A DNA stretch of 6,688 nucleotides, from assembly GCA_031259485.1 (NCBI GenBank), contig JAIRLH010000009.1:1-6688 (forward strand), read 5' to 3'. Source of the DNA: Elusimicrobiota bacterium (GTDB taxonomy: Bacteria; Elusimicrobiota; Elusimicrobia; Elusimicrobiales; Elusimicrobiaceae). Both the position numbers and the translations under genes were made by a program. Shown in pieces: positions 1 through 5,067 of the stretch (its first letter is position 1; every line of letters begins with the position of its first letter). The notes beneath the pieces are model-generated. The model was not told where the DNA came from and searched no databases. It worked only from the letters and a program-made list of their open reading frames with translations.

Positions 1-42
1 TATTAAAATAGTTCATACTTTTATATTTTATCAAAATTTCAA

Positions 43-63
43 CGCGGCAAAATTTATCCGGCG
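43..63 (-). terminator. Weak possible terminator of the pilin gene
   Basis: On the minus strand, a five-pair GC stem with one bulged base (c43-g63, g44-c62, c45-g61, g46-c59, g47-c58) encloses an AT-rich 10-base loop and is followed by a T-rich stretch (TTGAAATTTTGAT). It lies 50 bp past the pilin stop. The stem is short and the T run is interrupted, so this is only a candidate. Nothing else is visible in bases 1-112. Confidence 0.25.
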
Positions 64-112
64 CAAATGTTTCTTTTTATAATTGTGGTATTAAATATCC
101 GCTTCATTTAAA

Positions 113-592
113 CTAAATATTTCCGTAAGGATAGGTAACATAAAATCCATCGCCGTTCGGATCACGTGGTCCCCTCCCCGTAATTTCTTTGCAAACCTGT
201 TTGGCGAGTTCAAACCGGGGAGAGGCTACTGCCGCCCTGCACTGTCTTAATCCATTTCTTGTATATTTGAAACCTACTTCGTATGCAATGGCGCCATTTG
301 CCACTCCAGTTATTATTACCGGATTGTCTGCCGGCCACAGACGAAAATGAAAGCCGTTTATATTCGGAACAGTTATACTAAGTTTATTAAGGTCATTGGC
401 ATAAACTCCATTAATCAAATAATATTCCTCTTGAGCCTGAGCCAAAGCATTGGTCGCATGAAAAAGAGAAACATACTTGCTTTTCAATACGGCTTTCCTA
501 TACTGTGGAAGCGCGATAGCGGCGAGTACTCCGATAATTAAAACAACAACTAATAATTCAACCAGAGTAAAACCTTTTTTGTTAAGTTTCAT
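113..592 (-). CDS. Type IV pilin / pseudopilin-like protein
   Basis: A 159-residue prepilin: a major or minor pilin, or a pseudopilin, exported across the inner membrane and assembled into a helical fibre. The class III signal is very clear. The basic leader MKLNKKG ends at the prepilin peptidase site G7|F8, the mature protein starts FTLVE with the essential Glu at mature position 5, and a hydrophobic helix runs to about residue 29, followed by PQYRKAV. The rest should be a small beta-rich globular head. C118 and C134 probably form the C-terminal disulphide loop. A DPNGDG stretch (144-149) looks like a calcium-binding DxNxDG loop. No pilus assembly gene (pilB, pilC, pilD, pilQ) is adjacent, so it is a stand-alone pilin, a pattern I associate with Elusimicrobia. 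The start is fixed by the leader. No Shine-Dalgarno sequence precedes it (CGATGCGCTTGCC). The exact pilus class cannot be told from one gene. Confidence 0.92.
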   Translation of the reverse strand: MKLNKKGFTLVELLVVVLIIGVLAAIALPQYRKAVLKSKYVSLFHATNALAQAQEEYYLINGVYANDLNKLSITVPNINGFHFRLWPADNPVIITGVANGAIAYEVGFKYTRNGLRQCRAAVASPRFELAKQVCKEITGRGPRDPNGDGFYVTYPYGNI

Positions 593-630
593 GGCAAGCG
601 CATCGTCGGATTAAAAATAAGATTTTATTT

Positions 631-659
631 TTTATACTAAATAAAATTCGTTTTTACAA
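631..659 (-). promoter_or_regulatory. Sigma-70-type promoter of the pilin gene
   Basis: Read on the minus strand, TTGTAA (654-659) and TATAAA (631-636) are separated by exactly 17 bases. The start would be near 624, giving a leader of about 32 nt with no ribosome binding site motif. Its distance and direction fit the pilin gene. A plus-strand TATACT (633-638) overlaps it and could be a -10 in the opposite direction. Confidence 0.6.
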
Positions 660-711
660 GGATAGTGTTTACATATTTTAGTGTATTGCATTGCATATTT
701 TTCACAGGAGC

Positions 712-743
712 GCCGCGAAATTGCCTTATTTGCGGCTTTTTTT
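712..743 (+). terminator. Rho-independent terminator inside the divergent spacer
   Basis: GCCGC (712-716) pairs with GCGGC (732-736), and AAAT (718-721) pairs with ATTT (728-731), with g717 bulged and a six-base loop TGCCTT. Seven T residues (737-743) follow directly. This is a standard intrinsic terminator on the plus strand only, because the minus strand has no T run after the stem. No recognised plus-strand gene lies upstream in the window, so it must end an unrecognised short transcript, attenuate a leader, or insulate the downstream gene. Confidence 0.6.
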
Positions 744-748
744 ATAAA
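721..748 (+). promoter_or_regulatory. Possible promoter of the lipoprotein gene
   Basis: TTGCCT (721-726) and TATAAA (743-748) are 16 bases apart, and a second -10-like TATAAT follows at 750-755. The start would be near 756-762, about 30 nt before the ATG at 788. The -35 lies inside the terminator stem-loop just upstream, so transcription beginning here would avoid that terminator. The -35 match is moderate. Confidence 0.38.
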
Positions 749-787
749 ATATAATAAACGAATAAAATAATTCCAAAGGAGATTAAA

Positions 788-1123
788 ATGAAAAAGCTCA
801 TACCCGCTTCCGTATTCATTCTGCTTGCGGCGGCGATTTGCTCTTTCGCTTTGTACGGCTGCGCCGCCGGCGAAACGAAGACTTCGTCAACGCAGTCCCC
901 GACGCTTACGCTTGACCAAGTTTTGCAGAAATCGGCCGAAACCCGTCAGCAGATACAGAACGCCAAAACCGCCGCCTCGGCCGCGCAGGCCGCCAACCAG
1001 ACGACGGGAAACGGCAAATCCACAGCCGCAACAATTAAAGACGCCGCCAAAGAATACGCCGGCCAGGCAGTCAAACCTGTTGTTGACGAATACGACGCCT
1101 GGAAAAATACCCTAGGCAAATAA
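788..1123 (+). CDS. Small alanine-rich predicted lipoprotein, unknown function
   Basis: This 111-residue protein belongs to no family I recognise. The N-terminus MKKLIPASVF is followed by a hydrophobic stretch to about residue 23 and a lipobox-like LYGC with C25 as the lipidated residue. The Tyr at -2 is uncommon, but the site is plausible. The mature protein of about 87 residues starts with a polar Ser/Thr linker (27-40). It continues with an Ala/Gln/Lys-rich segment likely to be helical or coiled-coil (41-70), a short Gly/Asn break, and a second probable helix (79-109). There is no visible catalytic motif, so a structural or envelope-associated role is the only reasonable inference. The start is supported by a strong AAAGGAGA (775-782) five bases before the ATG, unlike the pilin and SpoIID-like genes here. 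The gene is monocistronic, bounded by a terminator on each side. A plain secreted protein is the alternative if the lipobox is not used. Confidence 0.8.
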   Translation: MKKLIPASVFILLAAAICSFALYGCAAGETKTSSTQSPTLTLDQVLQKSAETRQQIQNAKTAASAAQAANQTTGNGKSTAATIKDAAKEYAGQAVKPVVDEYDAWKNTLGK

Positions 1124-1146
1124 ACCGCTTAGCTTGCCGTACAAAT

Positions 1147-1184
1147 AATCCCCCCGTATTGCATAAAGCAGCGGGGGTATTTTT
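1147..1184 (+). terminator. Rho-independent terminator of the lipoprotein gene
   Basis: CCCCCG (1151-1156) pairs with CGGGGG (1172-1177). An inner TGC/GCA pairing (1160-1162 with 1168-1170) lies above a small internal loop, and the flanking AAT/ATT can extend the base. The run TATTTTT follows (1178-1184). It lies 24 bp past the stop codon, a typical distance. Confidence 0.8.
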
Positions 1185-1193
1185 GTATTGTAC

Positions 1194-1233
1194 AATCCGC
1201 CGCGCCTGCTCTTAGTTCGGCGGATTTTGTTTT
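1194..1233 (+). terminator. Second, tandem terminator-like hairpin
   Basis: AATCCGCCG (1194-1202) and CGGCGGATT (1218-1226) form a perfect nine-pair stem around a 15-base loop, followed by TTTTGTTTT (1225-1233). It lies 10 bp after the first terminator, and together they would strongly block readthrough into the next transcription unit. The large loop makes it somewhat less typical than the first. Confidence 0.62.
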
Positions 1234-1276
1234 GCCGGATACCGGACATTTGTACATACCGGTTTCACATACCCTC

Positions 1277-1305
1277 TTGACAAGTATTAAAATATTAAAT
1301 ACTAT
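1277..1305 (+). promoter_or_regulatory. Near-consensus sigma-70-type promoter
   Basis: TTGACA (1277-1282) is a perfect -35 box, and TACTAT (1300-1305) lies exactly 17 bases downstream and keeps the key first, second, fifth and sixth -10 positions. The predicted start is near 1312. I see no terminator between here and the TPR/SpoIID-like gene at 1620, so this promoter may drive that gene and the glycosyltransferase through a leader of roughly 300 nt. It could also drive only a short transcript covering the small frame at 1367. Confidence 0.65.
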
Positions 1306-1366
1306 TACTTATTGCTGTAATAGCAGAGATAAAAGCTAATCAGAAAACAGGAGATAATGCTTACTT

Positions 1367-1545
1367 ATGAAAAACATACTAAATAAACTCGGCTATATAT
1401 CAAAACCTGCCAAATCAGCAGGGCGATATAGAAGCGTTTAAAGGCGGCCGAGCGGGAGCTATGGGAGGCAGCAATGTGCGAGGGGGCCGTGACGGCGGGC
1501 TGGGAGACGGGCAGCAGGGAGCGGGAGTTGGAGGGGCTTTCCTAA
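1367..1545 (+). pseudogene. Small gene remnant broken by two one-base shifts
   Basis: From ATG 1367 the frame reads MKNILNKLGYISKPAKSAG... and stops after 24 codons. If one A is dropped from the AAA run at 1412-1414 and one from the AAA run at 1440-1442, a continuous 58-residue protein appears. Its middle is NQQGDIEAF, and its C-terminal half contains AERELWEAA and AGWETGSRERELEGL, ending at TAA 1543-1545. This half reads like an acidic amphipathic helix. An AGGAG lies at 1349-1353, closer to an alternative ATG at 1357 that gives only nine codons. The codons in the last third (GAG, CGG, AGG, GGG) differ from the GAA/CGC/GGC preference of the neighbouring genes, hinting at foreign origin. I recognise no family. 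Alternatives are an intact 24-residue peptide, a non-coding leader, or chance. Confidence 0.35.
1454..1536 (+). other. G-run array with quadruplex potential
   Basis: Eight runs of at least three G occur on the plus strand: 1454-1456, 1463-1465, 1482-1486, 1497-1499, 1502-1504, 1509-1511, 1517-1519 and 1523-1525, followed by a ninth run of four at 1533-1536. From 1497 on, the loops are 2, 4, 5, 3 and 7 bases, which satisfies the usual G-quadruplex pattern of four G-tracts with loops of 1-7. The array would lie in the RNA made from the promoter at 1277. It overlaps the G-rich end of the broken small frame, so the composition may simply reflect that coding origin. Confidence 0.55.
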
Positions 1546-1585
1546 CTTCATATAACCGAACAAACAGGTCGCGCGGGGTTTTATG

Positions 1586-1611
1586 TATAATATAATATAT
1601 TGGATTATACT
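1586..1611 (+). promoter_or_regulatory. Cluster of -10-like boxes before the TPR/SpoIID-like gene
   Basis: Overlapping TATAAT boxes occur at 1586-1591 and 1591-1596, with a TATACT at 1606-1611, but none has a convincing -35 at 16-18 bases. Use of the last box would place the start at about the ATG (1620), giving a leaderless mRNA. That would fit the lack of a Shine-Dalgarno sequence. This is a weak inference from an AT-rich stretch. Confidence 0.3.
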
Positions 1612-1619
1612 AAAACCTT

Positions 1620-3869
1620 ATGAAAACTTATATAATTTTTGCCGTCTTATTTTTACTTGCGGCTTTACCCGCACGCGCGCAAAGCCTAGCGGAACTTTCC
1701 GGCGGGCAGCGGACGCTGGGCGGTTCTTCCCAATATCAGCGCCACGCCGATTTGGAAAAATTCAATCACGCCGGACCGCAAAACGGATTGCAGCAGCTCG
1801 CGCCTATGCCCGCCGCGCAGGGCCCCAGCCTTATGAGCGTGGCGCGCCTGCCAGATATTAAGCTCAATGAAAACGTAATAAAAAATTCCGTGATGGATTA
1901 TACGATAAACCCCGATATCCGCGCGGCGGCAGCGCTTTACGGCGCGGGCGACGCGCAAACCGCCATGCGAAAGTACGAGGACGCCATAGTTGCGGCGCAG
2001 GACGATAAAACCTCCGCCCAGGCCGCGGGCGATATAGCGGTAATCGCGCTGAGCGCGGGCGACTATAAAAAAGCGCTGCATTACGCCGAGCAGGCAACCC
2101 AGCTTGACAAGCAAAACCCGTTTTACCAGCTTGTCAAAATATGGGCCTTGGCCGCCGGCGGCGAGGCAAAACGCGCCAAAAAAGAATACGATAAACTCCT
2201 TTTCCTCACGGCGGATTTTGAATATGTCTCCGCCGCCAAACTGGCCATGGCGCAGGCGGATTTCACGGCAAATAAACAAAAGGAAGCCATGCCCGCGCTG
2301 CAAAATTTATACGCTTCCGACCCTTATGTAATATCGCACGCGATTTATCTTATGGGCCGCATAGCTTTTACGCGCGGGGATTATAAAGCCGCGCTGGCGC
2401 TTTTTGAGCAGGCCCTCGCGCACGACGCCAATAATTATATGGCCCAGAAATACAGCGCAATGACGCTTGAAAAGCTGGGCCGTTTTGTGCCCGCGTGGCA
2501 GACTTATGCAAGTATTTTTGCGCTTGATACCGGCGATCTGGAAAACGCGAAAAAAATAGTAAGACTGTCAAAATATCTTAAAGCCGCGCCGGCGGATTAT
2601 CTCTTTTACACGCGCCTCAATGAAATTTTGAGTAAGGACCCCGTCCTTCCCTCGCCCGCGCATGCGCGCGTGGGGCTTTACGCGCAGCGCAACGGCGCGC
2701 TTACGCAGGTGCAGAGTTTTGCTTTCCTGCCGGGCGCGGCTTTCAGCATTAAAGACGAAAAGCTGGGCAGAGTAATCACGGGCGACGCTTTTGTGCCAAA
2801 AACAGTGGTTTTTGACAAAGAAAACAAAGGCGTGCATATACGAAATAAATGGGACGCCGCCGACTTCAGCACCAAACGCCCCTTTGTCATAGACCTTGAT
2901 AAACCCGGCTACACAATGTTGATAAGGGACGTTAAAACTTATAATATTTTCGTCGCCAATACCGGCGATAAAGAACTGCGCGGCAGCCTGCTTGTCGTCC
3001 CGGGTGAAAGCGGCATGACTCTTATAAACTATACCTCGCTTGAGGATATTTTGCCGTCCGTCTTGATGTCCGCCGCGCGCGGCATAAAAGAACCCGCCGC
3101 GCTTGAAGCCGCCGCTGTTGCGCTGCGCACGCGCCTTATGGAAGAACTTAAAAACAGCGCGGGCGGCCTTTACGATATAGCCGATAACACGCCGCTTTTT
3201 AATTACGGCGGCGTCAATATGCAGTCTGCCGCGGCAAAAGAAGCCGTTAAAAATACCGACGGCATAAAGCTTGTCCGGCAAACTTCCGGCGGAGCGCGGC
3301 CGGCCGCGCCGGAAATTTACCGCTCCTGCGGCGCGGTGAGCGAAAGCGATATTAAAACCGCCGGCCGCGCGGCGGCCGGATATACATTTTCCCCGTCAAA
3401 TCTGTTTAAGTATATGATTTCAAACCCGCCAAAGGATTTAATATCCGCCCCGCAGGACCCGACTTTATGGTCCTCCGTAAAATGGATATACTCCTTCCCG
3501 CTTAAAGATATTGAGGCGCGGCTCGCCCAAAACCACGCGGCAATCGGCGCGCTCAAAAGCGTTGAGCCGGCAGAGCTTTCCCCCTCCGGCAGGATTCTGG
3601 CGATGCGCTTTAACGGCAAAAAAGGCAGCGTCGCGCTGCCGTTTGAGGAGGCCAATTTCATACTCGCCGCCGGCACGCTGCGCTCAAACTTCTTTTATAT
3701 GCTGCCGTTCGGCAGGGGCGAAAAACCGGCGGAATATCTGTTTGTCGGCACCGACACCGGGCTTGGCGAAGGTCTCTGTAGCGACGGCGCGGCCGGCATG
3801 GCGCGCGCGGGCAAAACCGCGCGGGAAATCCTTAGACATTATTATCCGGATTTGCAAACCTCAAAATAA
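1620..3869 (+). CDS. Secreted TPR protein with degenerate SpoIID/LytB domain
   Basis: This 749-residue exported protein has a signal peptide (MKTYIIF..., hydrophobic core 5-16) with a likely cleavage ARA|Q after residue 20. About five or six TPR-like repeats span 103-306 (for example 236-271, with GDYKAALALFEQALAHD), then a linker. The C-terminal half resembles SpoIID/LytB lytic transglycosylases: a beta-rich lead-in to about 460, core YTSLEDIL...ALEAAAVALRTRL (471-506), YRSCGAVSES (567-576), LRSNFFY (687-693), GAAGMARAGK (723-732) and ILRHYYP (737-743). In active members this domain cuts glycan strands of peptidoglycan. Here the usual catalytic Glu position (family pattern GVVPSEMP) is A485, the Cys/His-rich segment is YDIADNTPLF (518-527), and the His of the late GHG motif is L715. 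I therefore infer a non-catalytic, probably glycan-binding or scaffold protein in the periplasm. The start is set by the signal peptide and has no Shine-Dalgarno sequence. The stop overlaps the next start. Confidence 0.82.
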   Translation: MKTYIIFAVLFLLAALPARAQSLAELSGGQRTLGGSSQYQRHADLEKFNHAGPQNGLQQLAPMPAAQGPSLMSVARLPDIKLNENVIKNSVMDYTINPDIRAAAALYGAGDAQTAMRKYEDAIVAAQDDKTSAQAAGDIAVIALSAGDYKKALHYAEQATQLDKQNPFYQLVKIWALAAGGEAKRAKKEYDKLLFLTADFEYVSAAKLAMAQADFTANKQKEAMPALQNLYASDPYVISHAIYLMGRIAFTRGDYKAALALFEQALAHDANNYMAQKYSAMTLEKLGRFVPAWQTYASIFALDTGDLENAKKIVRLSKYLKAAPADYLFYTRLNEILSKDPVLPSPAHARVGLYAQRNGALTQVQSFAFLPGAAFSIKDEKLGRVITGDAFVPKTVVFDKENKGVHIRNKWDAADFSTKRPFVIDLDKPGYTMLIRDVKTYNIFVANTGDKELRGSLLVVPGESGMTLINYTSLEDILPSVLMSAARGIKEPAALEAAAVALRTRLMEELKNSAGGLYDIADNTPLFNYGGVNMQSAAAKEAVKNTDGIKLVRQTSGGARPAAPEIYRSCGAVSESDIKTAGRAAAGYTFSPSNLFKYMISNPPKDLISAPQDPTLWSSVKWIYSFPLKDIEARLAQNHAAIGALKSVEPAELSPSGRILAMRFNGKKGSVALPFEEANFILAAGTLRSNFFYMLPFGRGEKPAEYLFVGTDTGLGEGLCSDGAAGMARAGKTAREILRHYYPDLQTSK

Positions 3870-5005
3870 TGGGCAAAACAAAAATCGCTTTTATAATAAC
3901 TAAACTGGAGCTCGGCGGCGCGCAAAAAAGCGTGCTTTACAGCGCGCGCGATATTGACAAAACCCGATTTGAGCCGTATCTCCTCGCCGGCGCGGGCGGA
4001 TATTTTGACGCTTACGCGAAAGAAAATATAAAAAATATTTTTTTCATACCCGCGCTGCAACGCGCCGTAAATCCTCTCAAAGATATGCGCGCGCTGACGC
4101 AAATCATGGCCGCGCTCAAAAAAATAAAGCCGCGGATTGTGCACACAAATTCCTCCAAGGCCGGCATTTTGGGACGCGCCGCGGCAATGCTGATGAAGCC
4201 GCGGCCAAAAATCGTACACACTGTGCACGGATTCGGTTTTAACGACTATCAGAATTTTTTGATGCGCAGTTTTTATATTTTTTTGGAGCGGCTGCTTGCG
4301 CGCGGCACGGATATTTTAATTTTCGTCTCGCTGGCGGATATTCAAACCGCGCTGAGGCTCAAAATAGCGCCGGCGCAAAAATGCCGGCTTATCCGCGCCG
4401 GAGTTGAACTCAAAACAAAAACTGATTTTAAAAAATCCGACATAACCGCCGAATTTGGTTTGCCCGGGGAAAGCAAAATAGTTTTGTGCGCGGCTAATTT
4501 AAAGCCGCAGAAAAACCCTCTTGATATGGTGCGCGCGGCGCAAATCGTATGCGCGCAAATGCCGGAGACGGTATTCCTCTATCTCGGCGCGGGCGAACTG
4601 GAAGGACAAACGCGCGCGCTGATAAATAAGTATAAGCTGCAAAGCAATTTCCGCCTTCTCGGCCGCCGCGGCGACGTTGAGCGGCTGCTGGCCGCCGCCG
4701 ATTGTTTTGCGCTGTCCTCCTTATGGGAAGGCCTGCCCATGGCGCTTATTGAAGCGCTGAGCATGCACGTGCCCGCCGCCTGCTATGACGCCGGCGGCAT
4801 AAGCGAAGTTCTGCATAGCGGCAAAAACGGATATTTGGTCAAACGCGGGGATTTTGCGGGCCTGGCGCAGGGCATAATAAATATCCTGCGCGGAGATTTG
4901 ATTTTTGACGCCAAAGCCGTTGATCTCAAAGAATTTGACGCGAAGGAAATGCTTCAGAAACAGCAGGATTTATGGAGTAACGCCGCCGCACTACGCAACA
5001 CTTAA
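3869..5005 (+). CDS. Glycosyltransferase family 4 (GT-B fold)
   Basis: This 378-residue protein has normal length for the family and is predicted to transfer a sugar from a nucleotide-activated donor to a lipid or glycan acceptor at the cytoplasmic face of the membrane. The N-terminal acceptor domain begins IAFIITKLELGGAQKSV (6-22), with the glycine-rich GGAQ loop. VHTNSSKAGILGR (91-103) and VHTVHG (116-121) are typical of this family. The donor domain holds LKPQKN (211-216), the usual phosphate-contact segment, LGRRGDVERLLAAAD (264-278), and the EX7E signature E287-E295 within SSLWEGLPMALIEA. The family retains the sugar configuration. There is no signal peptide. ATG 3869 overlaps the preceding TAA by one base (TAATG) and lacks its own Shine-Dalgarno sequence, so translation is probably coupled to the SpoIID-like gene. 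Envelope polysaccharide, capsule or glycolipid synthesis is likely. The donor and acceptor cannot be read from the sequence. Confidence 0.9.
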   Translation: MGKTKIAFIITKLELGGAQKSVLYSARDIDKTRFEPYLLAGAGGYFDAYAKENIKNIFFIPALQRAVNPLKDMRALTQIMAALKKIKPRIVHTNSSKAGILGRAAAMLMKPRPKIVHTVHGFGFNDYQNFLMRSFYIFLERLLARGTDILIFVSLADIQTALRLKIAPAQKCRLIRAGVELKTKTDFKKSDITAEFGLPGESKIVLCAANLKPQKNPLDMVRAAQIVCAQMPETVFLYLGAGELEGQTRALINKYKLQSNFRLLGRRGDVERLLAAADCFALSSLWEGLPMALIEALSMHVPAACYDAGGISEVLHSGKNGYLVKRGDFAGLAQGIINILRGDLIFDAKAVDLKEFDAKEMLQKQQDLWSNAAALRNT

Positions 5006-5023
5006 ATTTTGCTAAAATTTAAG
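5001..5023. repeat. Perfect AT-rich inverted repeat at the glycosyltransferase stop
   Basis: CTTAAATTTT (5001-5010) and AAAATTTAAG (5014-5023) are exact reverse complements around a three-base spacer GCT. The stop codon TAA (5003-5005) lies in the left arm. No T run follows, so it is not a classic terminator. It could be an operator for a dimeric regulator controlling hydG, an mRNA end or processing stem, or a weak bidirectional terminator. Confidence 0.5.
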
Positions 5024-5034
5024 CACAGGCGCGG

Positions 5035-5060
5035 CGCGGCAACTGCAGGGCCGCGGGGGT
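5035..5060 (+). promoter_or_regulatory. GC hairpin abutting the hydG ribosome binding site
   Basis: CGCGGC (5035-5040) can pair with GCCGCG (5050-5055) over a nine-base loop that contains CTGCAG. Its last base begins GGGGGT (5055-5060), which can pair with the anti-Shine-Dalgarno sequence using one G-U pair and lies seven bases before the hydG ATG. When folded, the stem would crowd ribosome access. No clear promoter is seen in 5006-5067, so hydG may be read from upstream. Confidence 0.4.
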
Positions 5061-5067
5061 AAAAGTT

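Noticed and set aside
705..746. Leader peptide: CAGGAG (705-710) then TTG 721 and eight codons to TAA, overlapping the terminator
   Set aside because: TTG start, very short, and no run of codons for one amino acid that would indicate attenuation. Probably chance within the stem-loop sequence.
1239..1262. Direct repeat ATACCGG (1239-1245 and 1256-1262) upstream of the TTGACA promoter
   Set aside because: Seven bases, two copies only. The spacing could suit a regulator, but there is no supporting evidence.
1686..2303. Open minus-strand frame of 205 codons
   Set aside because: It is antisense to the signal peptide and TPR region of the real gene, with no family resemblance.
2568..3281. Open minus-strand frame of 237 codons
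   Set aside because: It lies wholly inside the TPR/SpoIID-like gene and is a by-product of its GC-biased codons. The product has no coherent domain or start signal.
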